In this document: positions 26,180 through 36,371 of the stretch, one piece after another | Position numbering within the stretch: position 1 is the stretch's first letter | How the letters are laid out: each line of letters opens with the position of its first letter | DNA from: Jeotgalibacillus malaysiensis | GTDB taxonomy: Bacteria; Bacillota; Bacilli; Bacillales; Jeotgalibacillaceae | Assembly: GCA_000818095.1 (NCBI GenBank) | Contig: CP009416.1 | Coordinates: 1,348,501-1,412,500, forward strand | Direction: 5' to 3' | DNA: 64,000 bases | Made by a program: the position numbers and the translations under genes | The notes under the pieces: model-generated | Told to the model about the DNA's origin: nothing | What the model saw: the letters and a program-made list of their open reading frames with translations, nothing else | Databases searched by the model: none

Positions 26180-27334
26180 ATGTGGCTTGAAGCAAGGTCT
26201 TCTGAGAGGCATATTCTTTTCCTTGAGATCCTGACATTTATAAGTGGGCTCCTGTTCTTTATAAGCAGTCAGTTTTTAGTCGCCAGTGTATTTATTATAA
26301 TCCTTGTTTTTATCAGACTATATCTTCATTACAACCGAAATGCTGGTTCTGACCTTTTACTGGCTGAAGAGCAAACGGTTGAAAGGCTGACAGTTGATGA
26401 TGAATCTGAATGGGTCGTTGTTTTTAAAAACGGAAAATATCCATTAAGGAATGTATCTCTTACACTTGGCTATACAGACCATGCAGTTTTTCTGAATCAT
26501 GACGCTGAAAGAGCAGGAAATACAATTCAATGGAATGGTCATGTGTCAATGGAACAATACGAGGAAGTTGAAATCCGGATTCCATTTAAAGCGGTTAGAA
26601 GAGGAAAAATGAAAATGGTCACCTGTCAGCTGTATGTGCCGCATTTATTTGGATTTGGCTATAAGATTTTGCAATATAAAGGACACTTTCATCAGGAAAA
26701 AAGAATCTATCCGGAAGTGGAAAGCGTAGACTTTTCACCGACAGTTGCAAATCATAAGCCTGGAGAAGAACCGGCTGTATATTCCCTTTACGAGGACCTG
26801 ACTCTTCCGGCAGGAACCAGGGAATACAGAACAGGCGATACGATGCAGCGGATCAGCTGGTCAGCTTATGCCAGAACCGGACAGCTTCAGACGAACCTAT
26901 ATGAGCCCGTGATTGAGGAAAAATATATGCTGATTTTAAATGTCACATATAAGCATGGGAAAAATATTTTGTTTGAAAAATTAATTAAACAGGCTGCTTT
27001 TATCATGACTGAAGCACACAGAAAGAATCAGCCGATTGGTTTATGTGTCAATGTCAGAACCAAAGCATCACCGAATTTTTACTTCATTGCACCAAATAAA
27101 GGTGTTAACCACACGAGACAATGTCTTGAAATGCTGAGTATTCTCTCTGTAGGTGATGCAACGCTTCCTGTTAATGTCATGCTGAATCAGGTTGCTGTGA
27201 TGCGGGTGCCTGTAACAGACTTTATCATCGTTGGAGAGAGTGGTTCTGCAGAAAGACTGCATGCATTGAAGAGCAGGGTCTGGACAGTCAATGGAGGAGG
27301 TACAGTCGAATGGAAACAGTCAAACGCTCAGTAA
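26180..27334 (+). CDS. DUF58 family protein
   Basis: The protein has 384 residues. Two N-terminal membrane helices (about 10-45) are followed by a beta-rich region and the DUF58 signature (YRTGDTMQRISWSAYARTGQL) near residues 215-235, then a VWA-like C-terminal fold. It is encoded 3 nt after moxR and overlaps the next gene by 25 bp, so the three are translated as a unit. Such operons are linked to envelope or protein-complex maturation. The precise role in Bacillales is not established. Confidence 0.9.
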   Translation: MWLEARSSERHILFLEILTFISGLLFFISSQFLVASVFIIILVFIRLYLHYNRNAGSDLLLAEEQTVERLTVDDESEWVVVFKNGKYPLRNVSLTLGYTDHAVFLNHDAERAGNTIQWNGHVSMEQYEEVEIRIPFKAVRRGKMKMVTCQLYVPHLFGFGYKILQYKGHFHQEKRIYPEVESVDFSPTVANHKPGEEPAVYSLYEDLTLPAGTREYRTGDTMQRISWSAYARTGQLQTNLYEPVIEEKYMLILNVTYKHGKNILFEKLIKQAAFIMTEAHRKNQPIGLCVNVRTKASPNFYFIAPNKGVNHTRQCLEMLSILSVGDATLPVNVMLNQVAVMRVPVTDFIIVGESGSAERLHALKSRVWTVNGGGTVEWKQSNAQ

Positions 27335-28455
27335 GGTTACCTTTTGCACTGGTATTCGATTCTCTTTTTCCAATAATGGTTCTGACTGCTTTTGCTGCAG
27401 GAGGGATTTTTCCTCTTCATTATGGTGCGATTATAATTGGAGTTGCGCTCGCTATCATCTCTATGGTAGTCAGCAATGTACGTCAGGCTGGCATACTGAT
27501 GATTGCCACGGTCTTTATTGCAGCGTTATTAACAGCCGGCTGGTCAGTACTTCCTCTTATGGCTCTTAGCGTTTATTTCGTCTGGCGCCTGCTTGTTAGG
27601 ACTTACCATTATGATTCGTATGAAATTACAACAATACAGCTGATCCTATTGATGGTTGTTTTTTTAGCAACATACAGTTTTCAGCTGACATATGAAATCT
27701 ATTCACCGGCTATTATCGTGATCTCACTTGTGGCAGGGTTCATTTTATACAGTGCCTCACCTTATTTCAGCAGTTTTACCGGGAAAAAAGCGCTGAAACT
27801 GTTTGGCAAATGGTCTGCTTTGTTTCTTGGCTGCTCAATGTTAATCTATTTTCTCATCGCTCCAGTCAAACAGCTTTTTATCACCGGCACTAATCAACTG
27901 ATTAACCTGATAACAAATTTCTTTGAATATACAGGTATAAACGTCAGCATTCCTGAGATCAGCCAGGAGGAGACGGAGACTTCAGAAGAAGGGGTTCCAC
28001 CAGAGTTCGAAATCTATCCTGATACTGAAACTGAGGATATAATCAGGGTTGATACCATTGAAGTAGTGATCACTATAATAGCTGCAATTATTCTTTTATT
28101 CATCGTGGTTAAAGCATTTAAGAAATTCGGTAACCCGGTTCAAACTGTAAAGCAGGTGAATGAAGAGCCAATGCTCATAAAAAATGATGTTAAACAGCCT
28201 GCAAAGGAAAAGATAACGGCTCCTAACCATGCAATCAGAAAAGAAATGCTTAAGCTTGAGAGGAAAGCTCAGGCGAAAGATGCAGGAAGAAGAAAGTCTG
28301 AAACAGTCAGAGAATGGTTTACAAGACTGAACGTCAGGCAGGCCCAGGCAATGGCTATGATTTATGAAAAAATCCGGTATGCTGATGAAGAAATTACAGA
28401 ATCAGAACATAAAGCTTTTGAACAATTTGTTAAGGATTTTGAAAAGAGAATATGA
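27310..28455 (+). CDS. Membrane protein of the MoxR operon, DUF4129-like C terminus
   Basis: The protein has 381 residues. About seven hydrophobic segments fill residues 10-200, followed by an acidic outer loop (ISQEETETSEEG), one more helix (about 250-272), and a charged cytoplasmic tail. That tail includes RRKSETVREWFTRLN and a YEKIRYADEEITESEH end typical of DUF4129 tails. In the similar B. subtilis yeaC-yeaD-yebA operon the third protein is a large transglutaminase. Here the transglutaminase domain is absent. It starts inside the DUF58 gene with GGAGGAGG at 27293. Confidence 0.8.
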   Translation: METVKRSVRLPFALVFDSLFPIMVLTAFAAGGIFPLHYGAIIIGVALAIISMVVSNVRQAGILMIATVFIAALLTAGWSVLPLMALSVYFVWRLLVRTYHYDSYEITTIQLILLMVVFLATYSFQLTYEIYSPAIIVISLVAGFILYSASPYFSSFTGKKALKLFGKWSALFLGCSMLIYFLIAPVKQLFITGTNQLINLITNFFEYTGINVSIPEISQEETETSEEGVPPEFEIYPDTETEDIIRVDTIEVVITIIAAIILLFIVVKAFKKFGNPVQTVKQVNEEPMLIKNDVKQPAKEKITAPNHAIRKEMLKLERKAQAKDAGRRKSETVREWFTRLNVRQAQAMAMIYEKIRYADEEITESEHKAFEQFVKDFEKRI

Positions 28456-28575
28456 ATGCTATAATAAAACGGACATTTATACATGTTAAATTCGTTGTGC
28501 TTATACTGTCGTCATGCTATTCTTATGATTTAAAGAGGTTATTTTAACTCATCGCCTGCAAGTGAACGATTTTTA

Positions 28576-28604
28576 TTGACGACAACGTCTGAATTCGTTA
28601 ACTT
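28576..28604 (+). promoter_or_regulatory. Probable promoter of ptsHI
   Basis: TTGACG (28576-28581) and TAACTT (28599-28604) are 17 nt apart, about 50 nt before the ptsH start. The -10 is weak. Confidence 0.5.
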
Positions 28605-28652
28605 ATTAAGGTGATGTTGTAAATACAAGTGTAGAAAAGGAGAAGATCTATC

Positions 28653-28916
28653 ATGACACAAAAAACTTTTACAGTAACAGCAGAAACTGGAATTCACGCA
28701 CGTCCTGCAACAATTCTTGTTCAAAATGCAAGTAAGTTCGATTCAGATATCCAGCTTGAATATAAAGGTAAGAAAGTAAACCTTAAATCAATTATGGGTG
28801 TTATGTCTCTAGGTGTAGGTAAAGATGCTGAAATCACAATTTATGCTGATGGAAGCGATGAAGAGGAAGCGCTGGCAAGTCTTGAAGAAACTCTAAAGAA
28901 CGAAGGCCTGGCGTAA
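28653..28916 (+). CDS. ptsH: Phosphocarrier protein HPr
   Basis: The protein has 87 residues. The phosphoryl-accepting His is in TGIHARPAT (H15), and the regulatory Ser is in [11 protein letters not shown] (S46), phosphorylated by HPr kinase to act with CcpA in carbon control. It carries phosphate from Enzyme I to sugar permeases. AAGGAGAAG precedes the ATG. ptsI follows after 2 nt. Confidence 0.98.
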   Translation: MTQKTFTVTAETGIHARPATILVQNASKFDSDIQLEYKGKKVNLKSIMGVMSLGVGKDAEITIYADGSDEEEALASLEETLKNEGLA

Positions 28917-28918
28917 GA

Positions 28919-30637
28919 ATGTCTTCAGTATTAAAAGGAATTGCTGCATCAAGCGGAATTGCAATTGCAAAGGCTTACCGTCTAGTAGAGCCTGATCTGT
29001 CATTTGAACAGAAAAAAGTAGAAAATGCAGAACAGGAAGTACAGCGCTTCCAGGAAGCACTACAGACATCAAAGCAGGAGCTTGAAGTAATCCGCGACCG
29101 CGCCAGAACTGAACTTGGTGAAGATAAAGCCGCAATTTTCGAAGCGCATCTGCTTGTCTTAAGTGACCCTGAACTGGTCTCTCCTATTGAGGATAAGATC
29201 AAGGGTGAACAGGTGAACGCAGAAGCAGCACTTAAAGAAACTGCAGATATGTTTGTCACAATGTTTGAACAGATGGATAACGAGTACATGAAAGAGCGTG
29301 CTGCTGATATCCGTGACGTTACAAAGCGTGTGCTTTCACATCTGCTTGGTGTAAAAGTACTTAACCCAAGCATGATCTCAGAGGAAGTGGTTGTCATTGC
29401 TGATGACCTGACCCCTTCTGATACTGCTCAGCTTAACCGTGAATTCGTTAAAGGCTTTACAACGAATATCGGTGGCCGTACATCTCATTCAGCAATCATG
29501 GCACGCTCGATGGAAATTCCTGCAGTTGTAGGAACGAAAGAAGCGACTGTAACGATTGAAAATGGCGATATGGTCATTGTAGACGGACTGAATGGTGAAG
29601 TTCATGTGAATCCGACTGAAGAAATCATCAGTAAGTACAAGCAGGAAGCTGCAGATTTTGCTGATCAAAAAGCAGAATGGGCAAAGCTTGTGGATGAAAA
29701 AACAGTTACAGCTGAAGGCCGTCACGTAGAACTTGCTGCTAATATTGGTACACCTGGAGATCTTGAGGGTGTTACGAATAATGGCGGTGAAGGAATCGGT
29801 CTTTACCGAACAGAATTTCTTTATATGGGACGTACTGAACTTCCATCAGAGGATGAACAGTTTGAATCTTATAAAGCAGTTTTAGAAGGTATGAAAGGTA
29901 AACCTGTTGTTGTCCGCACGCTTGATATCGGTGGCGATAAGGAGCTTCCATATCTGAACCTGCCTGAAGAGATGAATCCATTCCTCGGCTTCCGTGCGAT
30001 CAGACTATGCCTTGAGCAGACTGACCTGTTCCGTACACAGCTGCGTGCACTATTACGTGCAAGCTCCTATGGAAACTTAAAAGTGATGTTCCCAATGATC
30101 TCTAACCTTCAGGAATTCAGAGCTGCTAAAGCGCTTCTTCTTGAAGTAAAAGAAGAACTGATTTCAGAAGGCGTTGAAGTATCTGACTCTATTGAAGTTG
30201 GTATTATGGTTGAGATTCCATCTACTGCTGTAATGGCAGATCAGTTTGCTAAAGAAGTAGATTTCTTCAGCATTGGTACGAATGACCTGATTCAGTACAC
30301 GATGGCAGCTGACCGTATGAATGAGAGAGTTTCATATTTGTATCAGCCATACAATCCGGCGATCCTTCGTCTGATTAAAATGGTCATTGATGCTTCTCAT
30401 AAAGAAGGTAAGTGGACAGGTATGTGTGGAGAAATGGCTGGAGATGAAATCGCTATTCCAATCCTGCTTGGACTTGGACTGGATGAATTCTCAATGAGCG
30501 CTACTTCCATTCTGCCTGCCCGTACACAGATCAAGCAGCTTTCAGATGACAAGATGAAAGCATTAGCTGAGCATGTACTGACACTTTCAACAAATGATGA
30601 AGTCATTGAGGCTGTAAAAAAAGAAATAAATTTGTAA
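28919..30637 (+). CDS. ptsI: Phosphoenolpyruvate-protein phosphotransferase, Enzyme I
   Basis: The protein has 572 residues, the standard length. The phosphorylated His lies in [12 protein letters not shown] (H190). The C-terminal PEP-binding domain shows [24 protein letters not shown] and the active-site Cys in GMCGEMAG. It transfers phosphate from PEP to HPr. The gene lies in an operon with ptsH. No ptsG is present upstream, unlike B. subtilis, where ptsG-ptsH-ptsI are joined. Confidence 0.98.
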   Translation: MSSVLKGIAASSGIAIAKAYRLVEPDLSFEQKKVENAEQEVQRFQEALQTSKQELEVIRDRARTELGEDKAAIFEAHLLVLSDPELVSPIEDKIKGEQVNAEAALKETADMFVTMFEQMDNEYMKERAADIRDVTKRVLSHLLGVKVLNPSMISEEVVVIADDLTPSDTAQLNREFVKGFTTNIGGRTSHSAIMARSMEIPAVVGTKEATVTIENGDMVIVDGLNGEVHVNPTEEIISKYKQEAADFADQKAEWAKLVDEKTVTAEGRHVELAANIGTPGDLEGVTNNGGEGIGLYRTEFLYMGRTELPSEDEQFESYKAVLEGMKGKPVVVRTLDIGGDKELPYLNLPEEMNPFLGFRAIRLCLEQTDLFRTQLRALLRASSYGNLKVMFPMISNLQEFRAAKALLLEVKEELISEGVEVSDSIEVGIMVEIPSTAVMADQFAKEVDFFSIGTNDLIQYTMAADRMNERVSYLYQPYNPAILRLIKMVIDASHKEGKWTGMCGEMAGDEIAIPILLGLGLDEFSMSATSILPARTQIKQLSDDKMKALAEHVLTLSTNDEVIEAVKKEINL

Positions 30638-30730
30638 TATAAATGTTATTGAAATCGGGATTAAATAAATGAACAGGGGGAAGTATACTAGTAGTACAAG
30701 CATACTTTTTCATTCTGATTTCCCTTTTTT

Positions 30731-30765
30731 GAACCGGATTCCCCCCATAATCCGGTTCTTTTTTT
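30731..30765. terminator. Terminator of ptsHI, shared with the convergent gene
   Basis: GAACCGGATT pairs with AATCCGGTTC around a C-rich loop, followed by seven T. Confidence 0.9.
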
Positions 30766-31420
30766 ATGTCAAAAACGGGTTTTTCCAGGTCATTAGTACA
30801 GCACAGTCAGCTGAATCTTCATCCTCAAGATAATGCTTCATCAAACGCTCCGGCATTCTTCCAGCTTTCATTAAAAACGTCACCACAGGATCATTTAACT
30901 CCCCCTGCACAACTTTTTCGTAATACTCATCAATGGTCATCTCATCGCGGACATCCTTATAGCCGGGCATTCTGCTGCCGCCTGCAAGTTTTTTAACACC
31001 AAGGTAGACGACTGTTTCATACATGGCCCTCATTAATTCTTTACCAAGCCCGAGCCCTCTGTAATCAGGGTCAATACAAATATCAACAATATACAAAACT
31101 TCCCCGTCATCTTCGTGATTTGTTATGTAGCCATCTGAAGTAATCTGCTCCCACGTATGACTTTCCCCTGCATAATTCGTTCTCAACGCAGTAATGGAAC
31201 CGGCTAGTTTACCATCAACCTGGATGCATAACGCCCCTTCCGGAAATTTTGTAATATGAGAGGTCAGCTGTTCGTTATTCCATAGCAGGTCAGACGGGAA
31301 GGGTGGAGGAAAAGCTTTTCGCTGAAGTTCAATTAAATCGCTGAAATCCTCATTTGTATAATTCCGCACACGTACTTCATATCTTTTACTCTTATTAAAA
31401 ATAAACAGATTTTTATTCAT
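30764..31420 (-). CDS. ykwB: GNAT-family N-acetyltransferase YkwB
   Basis: The protein is about 218 residues. The GNAT acetyl-CoA site is visible as VDICIDPDYRGLGLGKELMRA (the R-G-x-G loop near residue 133). The acceptor is unknown. In B. subtilis ykwB lies next to ykwC downstream of ptsI, as here. I chose ATG 31420 because GGAGG lies just upstream on the minus strand. A longer start at 31468 would overlap the divergent ykwC leader and lacks a site. Confidence 0.87.
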   Translation of the reverse strand: MNKNLFIFNKSKRYEVRVRNYTNEDFSDLIELQRKAFPPPFPSDLLWNNEQLTSHITKFPEGALCIQVDGKLAGSITALRTNYAGESHTWEQITSDGYITNHEDDGEVLYIVDICIDPDYRGLGLGKELMRAMYETVVYLGVKKLAGGSRMPGYKDVRDEMTIDEYYEKVVQGELNDPVVTFLMKAGRMPERLMKHYLEDEDSADCAVLMTWKNPFLT

Positions 31421-31511
31421 AGCGCCCTCCTTTTTGCCAATGTTACCAACAGAATCAATCATTTGCAATTTTCAAAAAGTGAGTCACAATATGAGTATAG
31501 GAGGGGTTAGC

Positions 31512-32375
31512 ATGAAAATTGGATTTATAGGTACAGGTGTGATGGGGAAGTCGATTGTCCGCCACCTGCTTGAAGAACATTCAGTACATATTTATACGCG
31601 TACAAAACATAAAGCGGAGGAGCTGATCATACAGGGGGCAGTCTGGGAGGAAACACCATCTGCGCTCGCAGCGTCTTGTGAATTGATCTTTACAATGGTT
31701 GGGTATCCTGAGGACGTAGATCAGGTGTATACAGGGGAAAGCGGTATTTTTCATACTGCAGCAGAAGGTACAGTTTGTGTAGATTTAACAACTTCGAAGC
31801 CTGAGCTTGCAGCAGCACTTTTTGAAGAGGGGCAGCAAAGAAAGATTCATATGATTGACGCGCCGGTTTCAGGCGGTGACACCGGTGCGAAAAATGGTAC
31901 GCTCTCTATCATGGCCGGTGGAGAGGAAGAAGTATTTAATGGAGTGCTGCCGGTTCTTGAGCTTTTCGGTTCAAATATTGTCTACCACGGCAAAGCAGGC
32001 AGCGGGCAGCATACAAAGATGAGTAACCAGATTGTAATTGGTTCTACGATGATGGGTGTATGTGAAGCGCTCACTTATGCAGTAAAGTCCGGCCTTGATC
32101 CGGAAAAGGTGCTTGCAAGTATCTCGCAGGGCGCTGCAGGAAGCTGGAGTCTTAGTCACTTAGCGCCAAGAATTCTAAAGGGTGATTATGAGCCCGGCTT
32201 TTATATCCATCACTTTATAAAAGACCTTAAAATTGCACTCGAAGAAAGCAAAAAAATGGGGCTGTCACTGCCAGGACTTGAGCTCGCATTAAAGTCTTAT
32301 GAGCAGGCGCAGACAATCGGACTTTCAGAAAAAGGTACCCAGGCTTTATATAAAGTATACGAAGATCAGCTGTAA
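31512..32375 (+). CDS. ykwC: Beta-hydroxyacid dehydrogenase YkwC (3-hydroxyisobutyrate dehydrogenase family)
   Basis: The protein is about 287 residues, with cofactor motif GFIGTGVMG (3-11), substrate-site DAPVSGGDTGAKNGTL, and the catalytic Lys in GSGQHTKMSNQ. Members oxidise 3-hydroxyisobutyrate, tartronate semialdehyde or related acids with NAD(P). The exact substrate is unknown. The ATG has AGGAGGGG upstream. An earlier in-frame ATG at 31434 has no site and overlaps ykwB. Confidence 0.88.
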   Translation: MKIGFIGTGVMGKSIVRHLLEEHSVHIYTRTKHKAEELIIQGAVWEETPSALAASCELIFTMVGYPEDVDQVYTGESGIFHTAAEGTVCVDLTTSKPELAAALFEEGQQRKIHMIDAPVSGGDTGAKNGTLSIMAGGEEEVFNGVLPVLELFGSNIVYHGKAGSGQHTKMSNQIVIGSTMMGVCEALTYAVKSGLDPEKVLASISQGAAGSWSLSHLAPRILKGDYEPGFYIHHFIKDLKIALEESKKMGLSLPGLELALKSYEQAQTIGLSEKGTQALYKVYEDQL

Positions 32376-32428
32376 AAAAGCCCTTATGAATCCTTCCGTT
32401 CAGATATCGGATTCATAAGGGTGTTTTT
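32375..32428. terminator. Long terminator after ykwC
   Basis: AAGCCCTTATGAATCC pairs with GGATTCATAAGGGTGTT around a loop of about 14 nt, and T5 follows. Confidence 0.85.
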
Positions 32429-32490
32429 GATATCAATTGTATGGCTGCTGTTTTCTGCTAGATGCTATTATAAGAGGCTTTCACCGGACT

Positions 32491-33618
32491 TTATTGCAGG
32501 TAATCCTTCATTCTCCTGAAAGCTTCTATGAGCTGTGCTTCTGAACATGCGTAAGAGACCCTTATAAAACCTTCTCCTTCAGGACCGAATGCCGTCCCGG
32601 GTACTACGCCAACTCTCGCATGTTCTGCAAGATCAAGTGCAAATTGCTCAGCACTCTTCTTTCCGGGGATTCCCGCAAAGAAATAAAAAGCTCCATCCGG
32701 TTTTACTACATTAAACCCAAGCTCATTCAGCTTTTCTTCTGTCAGCTTCCTTCTTTCTCTGTAGGCTTCTTTCATTGGTTCTGCATCATTTTTGCCTGCA
32801 GTGTAAGCAGCAAGTGCTGCGTATTGTGAAATGGAGGACGCACATGACACCGTATATTGATGAACTTTCAGACATTGCGCTGCAATCGTCTCTGGCGCCA
32901 TCAGTACACCGATTCTCCAGCCGGTCATTGAATGGGATTTAGAGAGTCCATTAATGGTAATCGTCCGTTCTCTGGCAATTGTTCCGATTGATACATGCGG
33001 CTCATCATAAGTGAGCTCGCTGTATATTTCATCAGCTACAATCAGTAAATTGAACTCATCAGCCAGATCAGCAATTTTTTTTAACTCCGCCTCATCCAGA
33101 CTCACTCCTGTTGGATTAGAAGGATAAGGCAAAATGATACATGAGGTCTGTTCAGTGATGTGTGGTCTGATCATGTCAGCAGTCATTTTAAAATGCTGAG
33201 CCGTCGTATCGACAAATACAGGTACTGCACCACACTGTTGAATGACCGGCGTATAACCCGGATAGACAGGTCCGGGTAAAATCACTTCTTCACCTTTGGA
33301 TAAAATGGTCCTCAGTGCTGTATCAATGGCCTGTGATGCCCCATTCGTGACGATTATTTCATCTTCAGCACGATAATCTAACTGGTATTTCTCCTTCATA
33401 TAATCTGAGATTGCTTTTCTAAGTTCAATAATCCCTGCGTTATGTGTGTAGTTTGTATGGTTATGGTCAATCGCATCTTTTGCAGCTTCCTTAATATGTG
33501 CAGGTGTCGGAAAATCCGGCTGCCCAATTGTAAGTGAGATCATGCCATCAATATGCTGGATTTTATTAAAAAACTTTCTGATCCCTGATATTTCAATCTT
33601 TTTAACAGCTTCGTTCAT
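32491..33618 (-). CDS. patA: Aminotransferase PatA
   Basis: The protein has 376 residues and is a class I/II aminotransferase, with the PLP Lys in NGLSKSHSMTGWRIG (K227), YPSNPTG, and ADEIYSEL. In B. subtilis PatA is the N-acetyl-L,L-diaminopimelate aminotransferase of lysine synthesis. This fits the presence of dapH and dapL in the same window, giving the complete acetylated branch from tetrahydrodipicolinate to L,L-diaminopimelate. ATG 33618 has GGAAGTGA upstream. The longer frame to 33735 has no site. Confidence 0.92.
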   Translation of the reverse strand: MNEAVKKIEISGIRKFFNKIQHIDGMISLTIGQPDFPTPAHIKEAAKDAIDHNHTNYTHNAGIIELRKAISDYMKEKYQLDYRAEDEIIVTNGASQAIDTALRTILSKGEEVILPGPVYPGYTPVIQQCGAVPVFVDTTAQHFKMTADMIRPHITEQTSCIILPYPSNPTGVSLDEAELKKIADLADEFNLLIVADEIYSELTYDEPHVSIGTIARERTITINGLSKSHSMTGWRIGVLMAPETIAAQCLKVHQYTVSCASSISQYAALAAYTAGKNDAEPMKEAYRERRKLTEEKLNELGFNVVKPDGAFYFFAGIPGKKSAEQFALDLAEHARVGVVPGTAFGPEGEGFIRVSYACSEAQLIEAFRRMKDYLQ

Positions 33619-33760
33619 CAGACTCACTTCCTTTAGCATTGCGTATATACAAGCTATTGTACCGTAAAAAGTTATGTGATTACACGATTGAAAGATATTT
33701 TTGATTAAACAGGAGTAATTTTGGATAAATAACAATTATGAGGCATAGGAGGTGAGTTTT

Positions 33761-34762
33761 ATGATTAGAGTGATGGGAATGACACCCGGAGGAAGCCTGA
33801 ATGAGTTTTCCTCGGTTAAAGAAGCAAAAAAAGCAGAACTGAGATGGATGTGGGTCGATTTTAACCAGCCTGCTGAAAGAGAAGGCAGAGAACTTTCAAA
33901 ATCATTTTCATTCCATCCGCTTGCAATTGAAGACTGCGTGGAAAAGGGATATCAGAGACCAAAATTCGATAGCTATCATCAATATATTTTTCTTGTTTTG
34001 CATCACCTAACAAAGGATACATATGAAGCTGAAGAAATTGATGTTTTTGTTAATGAAAAAATGATCGTTACCTGGCATTATGAACCCTTAAAAATGATTG
34101 ATGAAATTTGGGAAAGGCAGCTGTCAGGTAATGGTCTTGCAGGGGAAGGAAATCCCATTGGCCTGCTTCACTCTATATTAGACATGACGGTGGATGATTA
34201 TTTTCCATCTGTGTATGGTATTGAAGATGTACTAAACAGAATTGAAGAAAAAACTGATGAAAATTCATCGCATGATCTGATGGACAGGCTGTTTGATGTC
34301 AGACATGATATGCAAAAGCTTAGAAGGTCACTTGTTCCGACAAGGGATATGCTATACAGGCTGCTGAATGGAACCAACGTAGCGCTTACAAGAGAGCAGC
34401 AGTTATACTTCTCAGATGTCTATGACCATGTCATCAAGCTGACAGAGATGCTTGAATCATACCGGGAATTTTCATCAGATATTCGTGATAACTATATTTC
34501 AGTCAGCTCAGATAAAATGAATAATATTATGATGACACTCACAGTCATCACAACGATATTTATGCCACTTTCATTTTTGGCAGGCTTATATGGTATGAAC
34601 TTTGTCTATATTCCTGAGCTGGAGTTTGAATATGGATATTTTGTTCTGCTTGGGGTCATGACCTTGATTGCAATCGTCATGTTTATTGTATTTCGTAAGA
34701 TTGGCTGGCTTCAATTTTCACGGTCGAAAAAGAAAAAACGCCGGAGAATTTTTAAGCGTTGA
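33761..34762 (+). CDS. corA: CorA-type divalent metal transporter
   Basis: The protein is about 333 residues. A long cytoplasmic N-terminal domain is followed by two C-terminal membrane helices. The signature YGMNF (GMN) closes the first helix and an acidic loop PELEFEY follows. This is the Mg2+/Co2+/Ni2+ channel family, pentameric and gated by cytosolic metal. The very basic tail (SRSKKKKRRR) is notable but common. ATG 33761 has a perfect AGGAGGTGA upstream. A GTG at 33752 lies within that site. Confidence 0.93.
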   Translation: MIRVMGMTPGGSLNEFSSVKEAKKAELRWMWVDFNQPAEREGRELSKSFSFHPLAIEDCVEKGYQRPKFDSYHQYIFLVLHHLTKDTYEAEEIDVFVNEKMIVTWHYEPLKMIDEIWERQLSGNGLAGEGNPIGLLHSILDMTVDDYFPSVYGIEDVLNRIEEKTDENSSHDLMDRLFDVRHDMQKLRRSLVPTRDMLYRLLNGTNVALTREQQLYFSDVYDHVIKLTEMLESYREFSSDIRDNYISVSSDKMNNIMMTLTVITTIFMPLSFLAGLYGMNFVYIPELEFEYGYFVLLGVMTLIAIVMFIVFRKIGWLQFSRSKKKKRRRIFKR

Positions 34763-34831
34763 ACATCTGAATATTCATTTTGATGTTAAGAGAGCAGATT
34801 TTTAAGCTGCTCAATCTTTTTAAAATGAAGC

Positions 34832-34864
34832 AAAAAGCCGGGACATGCGTGTTCCGGCTTTTTT
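34832..34864 (+). terminator. Terminator of corA
   Basis: AAAAAGCCGG pairs with CCGGCTTTTT around a 12-nt loop. Confidence 0.88.
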
Positions 34865-34953
34865 ATGAACAATTACATGAAATTAATTTTTAGAAAAAAG
34901 GTTTTTTAATTGCGGCTATGGAAGTGTACAGGAAAGAAATGGGGGAGCGACGT

Positions 34954-36264
34954 ATGAACAGGACTGAACATGCACCAAGAAGTGGAATGAAGCTGTTTTT
35001 TACACTGCCGATATTATCATGGGCATTATATGATTTTGCGAATACGATCTTTTCATCAAATATCAATACAGTATTTTTTCCGTTTTACCTCGATGCTCAA
35101 ATCGGCGGAAGTGCTGAAATGGAGCAGGTTGCAAGTACTTTTATTTCATATGCCAATGCATTTGCGAGCTTTTTACTTGTTGTCTTTTCGCCGCTGTATG
35201 GCGTATGGATAGACCGGACGGGACAAAAAAAGAAGTATATCGTCTGGCTTGCTTCGCTGTCCATTATCGGAACGTTCCTGATGGGGATTTTTGCTGTTAC
35301 TGATATGGCAGGAGAGTGGTTTAACCTGCCGATTAATTTATTCTTTGTTGTCATTGCATTTGTCGCTGCAAAGTTCTTTTTTAACAGCAGTCTTGTTTTT
35401 TATGACACGATGCTTAGTGACCTCGGAACGCAGAGAGAAATTCCGCTGATCTCGGGGTTTGGTGTAGCAGTCGGTTATTTAGGCACAATTGTCGGACTCT
35501 CAGTTTATTTATTTGTTCAGGAAGGAAGTCCTGAACAGGCATTTATTCCGACCGCTGTGATGTATTTGCTCTTTTCTTTGCCATTGTTCTTTTTCCTGAA
35601 AGATACGCCGGCTAAGAAAAGGAAGAAAGAGCATTTCCTGACCGGATATAAGGAAATTTATGCAACCTTTAAAGAAATGAAGTCCTATAAAAATACGTTC
35701 ACCTTTATGCTCTCTTACTTCTTTTTAAATGATGCGATTGCAACGACAATCGCAATTATGGCGATCTATGCAACATCGGTTGTCGGTTTTTCAAGTGGTC
35801 AGTTCATTATTTTATATTTGGGGTCAACAATTTTTGCTGTAATAGGATCATTTATGTTTGGGTACATTACAAAGAAAACCGGTGCCAAAATTGGTGTCAT
35901 GCTTGTGTCCATTATTTTAATAACCGCGCTGACCATTGCGGCACTCGCAACAGCTCAGTGGATGTTCTGGATCGCAGGCGCGCTGATTGGTGTTGCGCTT
36001 GGATCAATGTGGGTTACATCAAGAACGCTCATTATTGATTTAACGCCATACGAAAAAAGAGGACAGTTTTTCGGTTTATTTGCTTTTTCGGGGAAAGTAT
36101 CTTCGATCATCGGACCCGCAATTTATGGTACGATCACGCTGAATCTGAGGGAGTATGGAGAGCTTGCGAGCAGAGTCGCTCTTTCCTCACTTATCGTTAT
36201 GGCAGTAATCGGCATGATCATGCTCATCAAAGTAAAACAGCCCGAACCCCATGCCGATGCTTGA
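34954..36264 (+). CDS. MFS transporter of the Atg22/UMF1-like family
   Basis: The protein is about 436 residues and twelve membrane helices. The start ILSWALYDFANTIFSSNI is typical of the vacuole-effluxer (Atg22-like) MFS group found in many bacteria. The loop GVWIDRTGQKKKY corresponds to the conserved MFS loop 2-3. The substrate is unknown; amino acids are moved by the yeast relative. ATG 34954 has GGGGGAG upstream. The in-frame ATG at 34918 has no site. The promoter of ykuV overlaps its last codons. Confidence 0.85.
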   Translation: MNRTEHAPRSGMKLFFTLPILSWALYDFANTIFSSNINTVFFPFYLDAQIGGSAEMEQVASTFISYANAFASFLLVVFSPLYGVWIDRTGQKKKYIVWLASLSIIGTFLMGIFAVTDMAGEWFNLPINLFFVVIAFVAAKFFFNSSLVFYDTMLSDLGTQREIPLISGFGVAVGYLGTIVGLSVYLFVQEGSPEQAFIPTAVMYLLFSLPLFFFLKDTPAKKRKKEHFLTGYKEIYATFKEMKSYKNTFTFMLSYFFLNDAIATTIAIMAIYATSVVGFSSGQFIILYLGSTIFAVIGSFMFGYITKKTGAKIGVMLVSIILITALTIAALATAQWMFWIAGALIGVALGSMWVTSRTLIIDLTPYEKRGQFFGLFAFSGKVSSIIGPAIYGTITLNLREYGELASRVALSSLIVMAVIGMIMLIKVKQPEPHADA

Positions 36265-36289
36265 CTATAAAGTCAGTGATTCCTATAAT
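36261..36289 (+). promoter_or_regulatory. SigA promoter of ykuV
   Basis: TTGACT (36261-36266) and TATAAT (36284-36289) have an ideal 17-nt spacer. The leader would be about 75 nt. Confidence 0.85.
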
Positions 36290-36371
36290 GGAGATTGTGT
36301 TTTTTAATAATGATTTTAAATAAGTGAGCCTATAAACGGTAGGTTCAGTAAGTTGCCAGGAGGAATTAGAA

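Noticed and set aside
27291-27569. A 92-codon frame overlapping the junction of the DUF58 and membrane-protein genes
   Set aside because: It is the third frame of two well-supported overlapping genes, and its composition is not protein-like.
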